Shown here piece after piece: positions 15,529 through 24,188 of a DNA stretch of 64,000 nucleotides. Under the pieces are notes generated by a model. It worked only from the letters and a program-made list of their open reading frames with translations, was not told the DNA's origin and searched no databases. Position 1 is the stretch's first letter. Each line of letters starts with the position of its first letter. A program made the position numbers and the translations under genes. Location of the stretch: contig DATDOE010000138.1 of the NCBI GenBank assembly GCA_035293405.1, positions 1-64,000 of the forward strand. The letters are read 5' to 3'. The stretch is from Gp6-AA40 sp035293405. Lineage in GTDB: Bacteria; Acidobacteriota; Vicinamibacteria; Vicinamibacterales; UBA2999.

Positions 15529-17736
15529 TTGCCTGACGCGCACGGACCAGTCACGGCAGACCTTTTGCCCTTCAGGTTCACCTCGACTATGACGACTACC
15601 CCCACTCTCCGTCGTGTGACTCGTTCTGTGACGTCTGGGCTGCTTGCCGTGGCTCTGATGGCGCTTTCTGTGTCCGCCGCTGAGGCTCAGTCGGATCGCG
15701 GCGACAAGATGGATTCAGTGCTTCGCCACCGGGCACGGCAACTGACTGGACGCTCGAGAATCATCGTGCAGTTCAAGGGCGACGCCGATGTGCGTGTCTT
15801 CGGACGCGGCGTCGCGGGGCGGCGTCTCGCACGCGGCGCCCAGGTGGGAGAGGTCGACAATCGCGTCATCGCGACCGTCGCGTCAGACTCGCGGGTCGAA
15901 CGCGTGATGATCGATCGGCCCGCGTTCGCGACGATGGAGCGGACGGGCGTGGCCATTGGCGCGACCCTCGCCCGGGAGCAGTTCGGCGTGACCGGCAGGG
16001 GCGTCGGCGTGGCCATCATCGACTCGGGGGTCACCAGCTGGCACGACGACCTCAATCGCTCGCGCAGCGGCGCGGCGTCACGCCGCGTGGTTCATTTCAG
16101 GGACTTCACGCGCGACATCAGCCCGAACCTCTGGTTCAACGATGTCCCGTCGGACGACTACGGCCACGGCACGCACGTCGCGGGCATCATCGCCGGCAGC
16201 GGGTTCGATTCCAACGGCCGCCGCACGGGCGTGGCGCCGGGCGCGAAGCTCGTGGGCCTGAAGGTGCTCGACGGCGACGGCAACGGCTATGTCAGCGATG
16301 TGATCGCCGCGATCGACTACGCGGTCTCCGTCAAGGCCGCCTACAACATCCGCGTCATCAACCTCTCGGTCGCCTCGGGTGTGTTCGAGTCGTACTGGCT
16401 CGATCCGCTGACGCAGGCGGCCCGCCGCGCGGCCAATGCCGGCATCATCGTCGTCGCCGCGGCCGGCAACCTCGGGCGCGATGCACATGGCAACGCGCAG
16501 TCGGGCGGCATCACGTCGCCGGGCAACGCGCCGTGGGTGCTCACCGTCGGCGCCTCGAATCACCAGGGCACGGGCCGGCGCAGCGATGACGCGATCGGCG
16601 ACTTCAGCTCACGCGGCCCGACCTGGATCGACTTTGCAGCCAAGCCCGACATCATCGCACCCGGCGTCGGCATCGAGTCGCTGTCGGATCCGCGCAGCAC
16701 TTTGTATGGCCTGCTGAGGCCGTATCTTCTCGGCGGCACGATCGCGGTCGGGTACAAGCCGTACCTGAGCCTGAGCGGGACGAGCATGGCGGCTCCCGTG
16801 GTTTCGGGCACGGTCGCGCTGATGCTCGAAGCGAACCCGAGGCTGACGCCGAACGCCGTGAAGGCCATCCTTCAATACACCGCGCAAGCCAAGTCGGGTC
16901 AGGACGTCCTCGCGCAGGGAGGCGGATTCCTGAACGCGAAAGGCGCCGTGCGCCTCGCGCGCTTCTTCGCCGCTCCACAAGCCGGCATCGGTTACATGCG
17001 CGATTCGATCGAGGGCGAGCGCGTCGCCTGGTCGCGTCACATCATCTGGGGCAATTACCGCGTCACCGGCGGAGTGCCGCTGCCCGGCAGCAACGCATGG
17101 GCGATCAACCAGACGTGGGGCCTGTTGAAGACGCAGACCGGCAAGCCCGTCGTGTGGGGCGCCCATGACGACCAGAACATCGTCTGGAGCACTGCCGGCG
17201 ACGACGACAACAACATCGTCTGGAGCACCGCGAGCGACGACAGCAACATCGTCTGGAGCACGGCCGGCGCTGACGACAGCAACATCGTGTGGAGCACCGC
17301 AGGCGACGACAGCAACATCGTCTGGAGCACCGGCGCCGACGACAACAACATCGTCTGGAGCACCGCGGGCGACGACAGCAACATCGTGTGGAGCACGGCC
17401 ACGGTCAACAACGTGGTCTGGGGCACCGACTGCGGCGGCAAGAACTGCCAGAAGGTCGTGTGGGGCTCACACAAGGGCGGAACCGTGTGGGGCACGGCCG
17501 ATCCCGACCAGAACATCGTGTGGAGCACCGCGGCCGGCGACGACAGCAACATCGTCTGGAGCACCGCGGGCGACGACGACAGCAACATCGTCTGGAGCAC
17601 TGGGGCAGACGACAGCAACATCGTGTGGAGCACCAACGGTGACGACAGCAACATCGTCTGGAGCACCGGTGGTGATGACAGCAACATCGTGTGGAGTACC
17701 GGAACAGTTCAGCAAGTGCTCTGGCCCGCAAACTGA
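15529..17736 (+). CDS. Secreted S8 (subtilisin-like) serine protease with a C-terminal NIVWST repeat tail
   Basis: This 735-residue protein has an N-terminal signal (RSVTSGLLAVALMALSVSAAEAQ), a propeptide-like region (about 70-140) and a peptidase S8 domain. The catalytic Asp165 is in AIIDSGV, His213 in GHGTHVAG and Ser419 in LSGTSMAAPV; the oxyanion Asn lies in AAAGN. The tail from residue 540 contains thirteen copies of NIVWST separated by short Asp/Gly-rich spacers. The start is TTG at 15529, chosen because a perfect AAGGAGG lies seven bases upstream; the ATG at 15589 has none. It is probably exported or cell-surface bound. The tail's role (anchor, carbohydrate or Ca binding) is unknown. 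Sigma-54 control is possible from context. Confidence 0.92.
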   Translation: MPDAHGPVTADLLPFRFTSTMTTTPTLRRVTRSVTSGLLAVALMALSVSAAEAQSDRGDKMDSVLRHRARQLTGRSRIIVQFKGDADVRVFGRGVAGRRLARGAQVGEVDNRVIATVASDSRVERVMIDRPAFATMERTGVAIGATLAREQFGVTGRGVGVAIIDSGVTSWHDDLNRSRSGAASRRVVHFRDFTRDISPNLWFNDVPSDDYGHGTHVAGIIAGSGFDSNGRRTGVAPGAKLVGLKVLDGDGNGYVSDVIAAIDYAVSVKAAYNIRVINLSVASGVFESYWLDPLTQAARRAANAGIIVVAAAGNLGRDAHGNAQSGGITSPGNAPWVLTVGASNHQGTGRRSDDAIGDFSSRGPTWIDFAAKPDIIAPGVGIESLSDPRSTLYGLLRPYLLGGTIAVGYKPYLSLSGTSMAAPVVSGTVALMLEANPRLTPNAVKAILQYTAQAKSGQDVLAQGGGFLNAKGAVRLARFFAAPQAGIGYMRDSIEGERVAWSRHIIWGNYRVTGGVPLPGSNAWAINQTWGLLKTQTGKPVVWGAHDDQNIVWSTAGDDDNNIVWSTASDDSNIVWSTAGADDSNIVWSTAGDDSNIVWSTGADDNNIVWSTAGDDSNIVWSTATVNNVVWGTDCGGKNCQKVVWGSHKGGTVWGTADPDQNIVWSTAAGDDSNIVWSTAGDDDSNIVWSTGADDSNIVWSTNGDDSNIVWSTGGDDSNIVWSTGTVQQVLWPAN
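17146..17712 (+). repeat. In-frame tandem repeat array encoding (A/G)DDSNIVWST units
   Basis: The units are 33-36 bases (11-12 residues) and always keep the reading frame. There are seven copies, then a variable island (NNVVWGT, then a Cys-x4-Cys KVVWGS and TVWGT), then six more copies. Codons for the core are nearly identical (AACATCGTCTGGAGCAC), which suggests recent duplication or gene conversion. Confidence 0.9.
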
Positions 17737-17806
17737 GGAAAAGACATGAGAACCCGCGTTACTATCATCTGGCTGCCAGTCACACAGTACTAGGGGGGGC
17801 CTCGGG

Positions 17807-19675
17807 ATGAACCAGCTGCCATACTGGCCCGTTGCCAGCTTGCTGCTGGTCCCGGTGGTCTTGTACCTAGGACTGCGCGCGTACTTTGTACTTCTGGCGC
17901 GGTTCGATCACGAGCGCCGGAACGTCCAGCAAATCTCGGAGCTGCACCTCGCGACGATCGAGGCGCTCGCGCGCGCGATCGATGCCAAGGACGGCACGGC
18001 CGAGAACCACATCCGCCGCGTCCAGATCTACGCGACCGCCGTCGCGCGTGAAATGGGCATGAGCGAGGAGGAAGTACAGGCCGTGAAGACGGCCGCGCTC
18101 CTCCACGACATCGGCAAGCTCGCCGTGCCGGACCACATCCTCGCGAAGCCGGGGCCCCTCACGCCGGAAGAGTTCCAGAAGGTGCAGGCCCATCCGCAGG
18201 TTGGTGCGGACATCATCGCGACGGTGCCATTTCCCTATCCTGTCGCACCGCTCATCCTGAGTCATCACGAGCGCTGGGACGGGCGCGGCTATCCGTCGGG
18301 CCTCAAGGGCGACAACATCCCGCTGGGCGCGCGGATCCTCTGTCTCGTCGACTACTTCGGCGCGCTGACGTCTGACCGCCCATATCACGAGCCGATGGCC
18401 ATCGATGCGGCGGTGACGCTGATCGAGCAGGAAGCCGGCAAAGCGCTCGACCCGCGCGCGGTCGAGGCCTTTCTCCGCATCCTGCCGCGCGTGCGAGAGG
18501 AAGCGGAGGCGGCTGGCGCGGAACGGTCCGGGCCGGTACAAGTGCGGAGCGGGCCGGGCGCATCGCCGGGACAACGGAAGACGAAGTCCACGGTGTTCGA
18601 TGACATCGCCGTCGCCCACGGCGAAATCTACGGCCTTTATGAGATCGCGCAAACGATGGGCACGAGCCTTGGCGTGTCGGACTCGATGGCGCTCATCGCC
18701 TCGAAGCTGACCGGCCTGGTGCCGTTCTCCGCCTGCACGCTGTTCCTCTACGACGAGGCCACCGATACGCTGCGCTGCCAATTTGCCACGGGCACGGACT
18801 TCGAGTTGATGCAGCAACTGGCGCTCAAGAATGGGCAAGGGTTGACGGGCTGGGTGGCGCGCAATCGGCGCTCGCTGGTCAATGCCCGCCCGAGCTCGGA
18901 CCTGGAAGCGGCGGGCTCCTCCCTTCCGACGACGTTGCAGTCGGCGCTGGTGTGCCCTCTCGTGTTCGAGGATCGGATGATCGGGACGCTGGCTGTGTAC
19001 CACACCTCGCCGAGCTTCTATCAGGACGACCATCGCCGGCTGCTCGATCGCGTCTGCGAGCAGGCCGCCGCCGTGATCAACAACGCCATCGTGTACGAAC
19101 AGACGCATGAAGCGTCGCTCACCGACTCGCTCACCAACCTGCCCAACACGCGCTTCATGGTCACCCACCTGACGCGCGAGCTCGCACGCGCGGAGCGTTT
19201 GAACACTGAAGTGTCGCTGGTGGTGCTGGACCTCGATGACTTCAAGGAGATCAACGACACGCACGGTCATCACATCGGTGATCGCGCGTTGCGCGAAGTC
19301 GCGCACGTGCTTCGCGGCGCCATCCGGCCGTATGACATCTGCGTTCGCTACGCCGGCGACGAGTTCATCGTCGTGCTCGCAGGTTGCGGCTGGGAGGAGG
19401 CGGAGAACAAGCGCCAGGAGCTTCAGCAGGCGGTCGATGCGTGGGTCTTCGAGGTGCGGCCTGGCACGACGCCTGCCACGACGATTCCGCTCTCGATCTC
19501 TGCGGGCGCGGCGGTGTTCCCGCACGACGGCGACACCTATGAGTCGCTGCTCGCGAAGGCCGACAGCCGCATGTATCGCGACAAGATCGCGCGCAAGCGC
19601 GTGGCGCAGCTGCGTCTTGCCGGCGACGCGCCGGCGGCGGCCGCCCCCTCCGATACCCAGGCCAAAGCCGGGTAA
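17807..19675 (+). CDS. Membrane-anchored HD-GYP / GAF / GGDEF c-di-GMP protein
   Basis: This 622-residue protein has one N-terminal membrane helix (SLLLVPVVLYLGLRAYFVLL). An HD-GYP phosphodiesterase domain (about 40-235) has HD at 100-101, HDIGKLAVPDHIL and HHERWDGRGYP. A GAF domain spans about 275-430 and a GGDEF domain about 440-600, with RYAGDEF at 514-520 and an I-site RPYD (507-510). Both c-di-GMP-degrading and c-di-GMP-making domains look intact; AGDEF in place of GGDEF occurs in some active cyclases. GAF would tune one or both. It begins with a good Shine-Dalgarno (GGGGGG) 70 bases after the protease stop and may share its transcript. Confidence 0.92.
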   Translation: MNQLPYWPVASLLLVPVVLYLGLRAYFVLLARFDHERRNVQQISELHLATIEALARAIDAKDGTAENHIRRVQIYATAVAREMGMSEEEVQAVKTAALLHDIGKLAVPDHILAKPGPLTPEEFQKVQAHPQVGADIIATVPFPYPVAPLILSHHERWDGRGYPSGLKGDNIPLGARILCLVDYFGALTSDRPYHEPMAIDAAVTLIEQEAGKALDPRAVEAFLRILPRVREEAEAAGAERSGPVQVRSGPGASPGQRKTKSTVFDDIAVAHGEIYGLYEIAQTMGTSLGVSDSMALIASKLTGLVPFSACTLFLYDEATDTLRCQFATGTDFELMQQLALKNGQGLTGWVARNRRSLVNARPSSDLEAAGSSLPTTLQSALVCPLVFEDRMIGTLAVYHTSPSFYQDDHRRLLDRVCEQAAAVINNAIVYEQTHEASLTDSLTNLPNTRFMVTHLTRELARAERLNTEVSLVVLDLDDFKEINDTHGHHIGDRALREVAHVLRGAIRPYDICVRYAGDEFIVVLAGCGWEEAENKRQELQQAVDAWVFEVRPGTTPATTIPLSISAGAAVFPHDGDTYESLLAKADSRMYRDKIARKRVAQLRLAGDAPAAAAPSDTQAKAG

Positions 19676-19699
19676 CACTCCCGGCAGAAACGCCGGCGG

Positions 19700-20473
19700 C
19701 TACATGCCGGTGGCGTGGAATCCGGCGTCGACGAGGAGCACCTCGCCGGTAATGCCTTTGCCAGACTCGCTGAGCAGAAACGCGGCGGCTTCGGCGACCT
19801 CCGCGGTCTCGACGTTGCGGCGCAGCGGCGCGCGTTCGGGATAGATGTGAAGGATGTTCGAGAAGCCCTTGATGCCGGCCGCGGCGAGCGTCTTGATCGG
19901 ACCCGCCGACACCGCATTCACCCGGATGTTCTTCGGCCCGACGTCCGCGGCGAGATAACGTACCGTGGACTCGAGCGCGGCCTTGGCGACGCCCATGATG
20001 TTGTAGTTGGGAAACACACGTTGGCTCCCCAGGTACGACAGCGTGAGAACGCTGCCGCCGCCTCGGGGCTCCATCAACGGCACCGCCCCGCGCGTCAGCG
20101 CGATGAGCGAATAGGCGGAGATGTCCATCGTGGTGCGGAAGCCTTCGCGGCTCGTCTGGACGAAGGGGGCCTCCAGCTCGTTACGCGGTGCGAACGCCGC
20201 GCCGTGGACCACGAAGTCGAGTCCCCCAAACTCCTGGCCAACCTTGGCGAACACCGCCTCGATATCGGCGTCCGATGACACGTCGCAGGGCAGGACGAGC
20301 GGCGGCTGTTCGAGCCCCTCGGACAGCTCGTGGACGTGTTCTTCGAAACGGCCCTGATAGGTCAGCGCCAGACGCGCCCCGCGACGCGCGGTGGCCTGGG
20401 CAATCGCCCATGCGATCGAACGTTTGTTGGCGACGCCGACGATGAGACCGAGCTTTCCCGAGAAATCTGTCAT
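19700..20473 (-). CDS. fabI: Enoyl-[acyl-carrier-protein] reductase (NADH), FabI type
   Basis: This 257-residue SDR enzyme performs the last reduction in each cycle of fatty-acid elongation. It carries the FabI cofactor motif GVANKRSIAWAIAQ (13-26), Tyr147 in LSYLGSQR and the catalytic Tyr157-x6-Lys164 in PNYNIMGVAKAALE. The start at 20473 (MTDFSGKLG) fits the family; the longer frame adds 53 residues that overlap the neighbouring gene and is not credible. The enzyme is the triclosan/isoniazid-type target. Confidence 0.94.
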   Translation of the reverse strand: MTDFSGKLGLIVGVANKRSIAWAIAQATARRGARLALTYQGRFEEHVHELSEGLEQPPLVLPCDVSSDADIEAVFAKVGQEFGGLDFVVHGAAFAPRNELEAPFVQTSREGFRTTMDISAYSLIALTRGAVPLMEPRGGGSVLTLSYLGSQRVFPNYNIMGVAKAALESTVRYLAADVGPKNIRVNAVSAGPIKTLAAAGIKGFSNILHIYPERAPLRRNVETAEVAEAAAFLLSESGKGITGEVLLVDAGFHATGM

Positions 20474-20495
20474 GCAGAAGTGTGAAAAGGTGAGA

Positions 20496-21260
20496 CTACC
20501 GCCCGCGCTTCGGTCCTCGCCCCTGGCCTCGGCCCTGACCGGCCGGGCGGCCGCCGCCGCGCTGCCCGCCTGGCGGCCCTGGGCGATTGCCCTGGCGCTG
20601 TCCGTGGCCTGAGGACGGCTGGCCAGGGCCACCCTGCCCGGACCCTGAGCGAGGGCCGCCGTGCCCGGAGCCAGAACGGGGGTTGGTAAACCGCGGCTGG
20701 CTCGGTGAGTGGGGCGCCTGCCGCGGCCCGCGGTGCCGGTTGTTACCGTTTCGCTGCCCGTCGAAGCGGCCGCCGTTCTGACGGATGGTGAAGTCTGGCG
20801 CCTTGCGCTCCGGCACCTGGCCCTCAGGGCGCGGCAAGGTGGCGCGAATCAATGGCCGATGCACCCACTCGTCCTCGGGCGTGTCGGGCTCGGATTCTGG
20901 ATCAGCGGATGCAGCGGCGACGCTCTCCAGCGGGGTGGGGCCCTCGAAGAGTGCGGCAGGCGTCGTCAGCTCCTCGTCCACCGCCGCGGAATCCGGTTCG
21001 GCCTCGGGATCGATCGCGGGCACTGGCGGACGCGCACCCGCGACGGCGGGCATATCGGTGACGAGCGCACCTTCAGGCTTCTTTCGGCGAGTCGCCGGCA
21101 GTTTCGCCTGTTTGTACTCATGATCCGCGTTACACGTGGTGCAGCGTGTCTGCTTCACCTCGTCTTCGATCATGGCGACGACCACATGATTCGTGATGCG
21201 GCGCTCACGCGGACAGTAGTCGTCGAGAATGTCACCGAGCCGAACCCGGCGTTGCTGCAT
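20496..21260 (-). CDS. Cys-cluster (zinc-ribbon-like) protein with RGG/Gly-rich tail
   Basis: The 254-residue protein has a compact, conserved-looking head (residues 1-60: VRLGDILDDYCPRERRITNH, then CTTCNADHEYKQAKLP). Its Cys16 and the CxxC at 39-42 could bind zinc. The middle (60-150) is acidic and Pro/Ala-rich. The tail (about 160-254) is almost wholly G, R, Q, P, S and N with RGG/GRG repeats, as in RNA-binding disordered tails. I recognise no named family. The start ATG has a strong GGGGGAG upstream. It is followed 22 bases later by fabI on the same strand. A role in RNA binding is suggested only by composition. Confidence 0.75.
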   Translation of the reverse strand: MQQRRVRLGDILDDYCPRERRITNHVVVAMIEDEVKQTRCTTCNADHEYKQAKLPATRRKKPEGALVTDMPAVAGARPPVPAIDPEAEPDSAAVDEELTTPAALFEGPTPLESVAAASADPESEPDTPEDEWVHRPLIRATLPRPEGQVPERKAPDFTIRQNGGRFDGQRNGNNRHRGPRQAPHSPSQPRFTNPRSGSGHGGPRSGSGQGGPGQPSSGHGQRQGNRPGPPGGQRGGGRPAGQGRGQGRGPKRGR

Positions 21261-21340
21261 GAACTCCCCCGGAGCGATGCCTTCAGGTGGGGCGGGTTGA
21301 AATCAGGGGTGAAGGCGCATCTGAGTCTAGCAGACTCCGA

Positions 21341-22723
21341 TCAAACCTGAAATCTCTTCTTTGACCAGGCCCGGCACTCTTCCAACGCGGCGCGCACGGC
21401 GTCCGGGTTGGTGGACTGCGGGGTGCGGCGCGCCTGAACCGAGGCCAGGGCGGTCGCCGCTCGCGGAGCGTCCTCGCCAAACATCTCGCTGGCTTCCCGC
21501 CACTCCGCCATCGTCAGCGTGCTGAAATCGCGGCCCTCGGCCAGCAACCGGCGGACCATGGCGCCGACCACCTCGTGGGCGTGTCGAAACGGCATGCCGC
21601 GGGAGACCAGATAGTCGGCCACGTCAGTGGCCAGGAGCAGCCCCGATGCCGCCCGGCCGGACCGCTCCTCGTTGACCGACAGGCGTGAGACGACCGCATG
21701 CGTGGCGCCGAGCGACTTGAAGAGGGTGGCTTCGGCGTCGAACACGGCCTCCTTGTCCTCCTGAAGATCCTTGTTGTAGCCGCTCGGCAGCCCCTTCATC
21801 GTCGCCAGCCAGCCGGTCAGCCGGCCAATGGCCCGGCCGGTCTTGCCGCGAACCAGTTCGAGCGGGTCCGGATTCTTCTTCTGCGGCATCATGCTGCTGC
21901 CGGTCGCCGACGCATCGGCGAGCTCGAAAAACCCGTGCTCTTCGCCCGTGAAGATGATCAGGTCCTCCGCGATTCGACTCAGATGCACCATCGTGAGCGA
22001 AGTCGCGTAGAGGAAAGACGCGACAAAGTCGCGGTCGGACGAGGCGTCCATGCTGTTGAGGACCACGCGAGAGAATCCGAGGGCGCGGGCGAGACCTTGG
22101 GTATCAACGGCGTAGCTCGTGCCCGCGATGGCGCCTGATCCCAGCGTCAGCGCATCGGCCTCTCCAGCGGCGGTCTCCAGCCGGTCGTAGTCGCGCCTGA
22201 GCGCCGATACGTGCGACAAGAAGAAGTGGGCCACGAGCACTGGCTGGGCACGCCGAAGGTGCGTATACGACGGCATCAGCGCGTCCACGCCCTGTTCGGC
22301 CTGATCCACGAAGGCCGCCACCAGTCGCGCCAGCGCCTGCTGGAGCGCGGGTATCCGACGACGGAGGTAGAGCCGGAGATCGAGCGACACCTGCTCGTTG
22401 CGCGACCGGCCGGTATGCAGGCGGCGGCCGGCATCGCCAACGTTCTCGATCAGCTTTCGCTCGACGAAGCTGTGCACGTCTTCATCGGGTCCGCTCACCC
22501 AGGCGGGATTGCGCCTGCCCTCCTCGAGGATCCCTTCGAGAGCGGCCACGATGGCCGCGCGATCCTCGTTCGACAGCACGTCCGCGGCGCCCAGCGCGTT
22601 CGCCCACGCGATGCTGCCGGTCACATCGTCCTCGAAGAGCGCGCGATCGAAGCCGAATGAAATGCCGAAATCAAAGGCCGCTGGATCAGGGGTGGTGTCG
22701 AAGCGGCCGGACCAGAGCGTCAC
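21341..22723 (-). CDS. argH: Argininosuccinate lyase
   Basis: This 460-residue enzyme catalyses the last step of arginine synthesis, argininosuccinate to arginine and fumarate. It begins TLWSGRFDTTPDP and contains LHTGRSRNEQVSLDLRLYLR, YTHLRRAQPVL and the fumarase/lyase signature GSSMMPQKKNPDPLEL, followed by LPSGYNKDLQEDKE. The start is a GTG at 22723 overlapping the argG-like stop as GTGA; the longer frame upstream of it lies inside the argG-like gene. It is third in an argR-argG-argH operon. Confidence 0.94.
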   Translation of the reverse strand: MTLWSGRFDTTPDPAAFDFGISFGFDRALFEDDVTGSIAWANALGAADVLSNEDRAAIVAALEGILEEGRRNPAWVSGPDEDVHSFVERKLIENVGDAGRRLHTGRSRNEQVSLDLRLYLRRRIPALQQALARLVAAFVDQAEQGVDALMPSYTHLRRAQPVLVAHFFLSHVSALRRDYDRLETAAGEADALTLGSGAIAGTSYAVDTQGLARALGFSRVVLNSMDASSDRDFVASFLYATSLTMVHLSRIAEDLIIFTGEEHGFFELADASATGSSMMPQKKNPDPLELVRGKTGRAIGRLTGWLATMKGLPSGYNKDLQEDKEAVFDAEATLFKSLGATHAVVSRLSVNEERSGRAASGLLLATDVADYLVSRGMPFRHAHEVVGAMVRRLLAEGRDFSTLTMAEWREASEMFGEDAPRAATALASVQARRTPQSTNPDAVRAALEECRAWSKKRFQV

Positions 22724-23631
22724 GCGTAATTCACCAGGAGAGTCTGCCGATCGTCCGGAGTCAACACCGTGTAGTGACCGTTCGCCAGTCGGAGGCAGAC
22801 GTCGCCGGTCACAGGCCCACCGGCCGCGGACGCCGCGGCGTGCAGCACGACGGCCGCAGGCGCATCGCAGATGACGTGCCGCGACCCGCGCACGGGTGCG
22901 ACCACTCGTCCGATACCGTGCTGCCCCGCGATGAGCGAGAGACATTCAATCAACTCGGCCGGCGACATCGGCACGTCGTTGATCGCCGTCGGCACTCCGC
23001 TCTCGAAATGGATGTCGACGATCGATTTCTCAGTCGCCGGACGAGCGGTCGTCGAATGGGCGATCGACGGCTCCGCCTCGTCACCCTCCCAGCTCAGCAT
23101 GCGGCCCCAGAGGTTCTGAACGACTCGACATCCAGGAGCCGATGGCGGCTGAACGGATGCGCCGCGCGCCCGCGCGTAGGCGACGAGGTCGGCATCGCTC
23201 ATCGTCCACTCCCGGGCCGGCGCGATCACGCGCAGCGTGGAGTCGATCGCACGAATCTCATCGTCCCATGCGGCCTCGTTCGATCCGTGAGCGACCGTGC
23301 GCGCGCCCTCGATCCGGGCGATCTCCACGAGCTTCCGGGCAACGATCGAACGCGGAAGCGTGGCAATCGCCGGATACGAGCCCTCGCCCTCCGAGCCGGC
23401 ATGCAGCGACGGCAGCAGGACATCGCGAGCGAACTCGTCCCGGGCATCGATGACGTGAGCACGCGACACGCCGCCGGCCAGGGCCCGGGCATGCAGCTCG
23501 CCAAGGTCCTGTCCCTGACCGACGTCCAGGATGACGGCGACGACCTCAACGCCATGCATGTCGATCAGCCAGGTAATGGCCGCCGAGGCATGAATCCCAC
23601 CGGCGTAGGCCAGCACGACACATCGGTTCAT
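22720..23631 (-). CDS. Divergent argininosuccinate-synthase-like protein (probably inactive or altered)
   Basis: The frame is 303 residues against about 400 for ArgG. It is recognisable along its length: GVEVVAVILDVGQG, ARKLVEIARIEGARTVAHGS, LRVIAPAREWTMSD, VVQNLWGRML, MSPAELIECL and APAAVVLHAA. However, the ATP loop, normally AYSGGLDTS, reads AYAGGIHAS (8-16), losing the loop Ser and Asp. The HG-x2-GKGNDQVRFE citrulline/aspartate motif is replaced by HGSNEAAWDDEIRA, and some 70 residues before the C-terminus, including the oligomerisation helix, are missing. It overlaps argR and argH by 4 bases each, so it is translated with them. It may be decaying, a regulatory subunit or a changed enzyme; a true argG could lie elsewhere. 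Confidence 0.75.
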   Translation of the reverse strand: MNRCVVLAYAGGIHASAAITWLIDMHGVEVVAVILDVGQGQDLGELHARALAGGVSRAHVIDARDEFARDVLLPSLHAGSEGEGSYPAIATLPRSIVARKLVEIARIEGARTVAHGSNEAAWDDEIRAIDSTLRVIAPAREWTMSDADLVAYARARGASVQPPSAPGCRVVQNLWGRMLSWEGDEAEPSIAHSTTARPATEKSIVDIHFESGVPTAINDVPMSPAELIECLSLIAGQHGIGRVVAPVRGSRHVICDAPAAVVLHAAASAAGGPVTGDVCLRLANGHYTVLTPDDRQTLLVNYA

Positions 23632-24080
23632 GGTTTCGACATCTCCTCCAGCCGCTTCACAAGTGTCCGCGCGCGTCTGGCGTCGGGCGCGATGATCAGA
23701 ATCGTGTCCTCACCAGCCAGGGTCCCGACGACGTCCGGCAACGCCACACCATCGAGCGCCGCGCAGAGCGACTGCGCGTGTCCGAGGCCGGTGCGCAGCA
23801 GCACCAGTTGCTGCACCCGATCGATGCGCAACAGCTGCGACGTCAGCGCACGGTGCAGCGCGGACCTGGCCACCGGGCCGTTGGGCTGCGTCTGCGCCGG
23901 CGACTGATACGCGCCGTCCGGTCCGCCCTTGACCAACCCCAGCTCGCGAATATCCCGCGACAGGGTCGCCTGCGTGACGTCGAAGCCCGATGCCCGCATG
24001 CTCCGCCGGAGCTGCTCCTGGCTGCGCACCGGCTGCTGCCGGATGACGTCGAGGATCACGGACTGACGGCGCGCTTTCAT
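23628..24080 (-). CDS. argR: Arginine repressor ArgR
   Basis: This 150-residue hexameric repressor/activator responds to arginine. The winged helix (1-70) includes RQSVILDVIRQQPVRSQEQL and QATLSRDIRELGLVKG. The C-terminal oligomerisation domain has LVLLRTGLGHAQSLCAALD and LAGEDTILIIAPD; the family's G-T-x-A-G-x-D-T core is clear. The start at 24080 (MKARRQ) is chosen because the longer frame would run through the control region. It is the first gene of the leftward argR-argG-argH operon, divergent from argC, and should regulate both sides through the palindrome at 24147-24166. Confidence 0.92.
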   Translation of the reverse strand: MKARRQSVILDVIRQQPVRSQEQLRRSMRASGFDVTQATLSRDIRELGLVKGGPDGAYQSPAQTQPNGPVARSALHRALTSQLLRIDRVQQLVLLRTGLGHAQSLCAALDGVALPDVVGTLAGEDTILIIAPDARRARTLVKRLEEMSKP

Positions 24081-24131
24081 ATCGAGGCCCGAGGCTGAGC
24101 CCTGAGGCCAGCTGCAAGCATACATCAACCC

Positions 24132-24160
24132 TTGACTGATTATGCATATGAATGTATAAA
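24132..24160 (+). promoter_or_regulatory. Sigma-70 promoter of the argC operon
   Basis: TTGACT (24132-24137) and TATAAA (24155-24160) are separated by exactly 17 bases, close to the sigma-70 consensus. It lies 29 bases before the argC start. The -10 box falls inside an ARG-box-like palindrome, so ArgR binding would block it directly. Confidence 0.7.
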
Positions 24161-24166
24161 TATTCT
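24147..24166. promoter_or_regulatory. Candidate ARG box (ArgR operator)
   Basis: TATGAATGTATAAATATTCT resembles the ARG-box consensus with TGAAT and ATTC half-sites separated by A/T. It overlaps the argC -10 region and lies 67 bases before the divergent argR start. A second TGCATATGAAT half-site precedes it, so two boxes may be present. Confidence 0.6.
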
Positions 24167-24188
24167 CTGTGGATCGCTGACCGACAGA

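Noticed and set aside
17146..17712. Repeat array as a CRISPR
   Set aside because: It is in frame, encodes a protein tail, and the spacers are only a few codons of similar sequence.
17867..19678. 603-codon open frame on the minus strand
   Set aside because: Antisense of the HD-GYP/GGDEF gene, of unnatural Arg/His/Val composition and without any motif.
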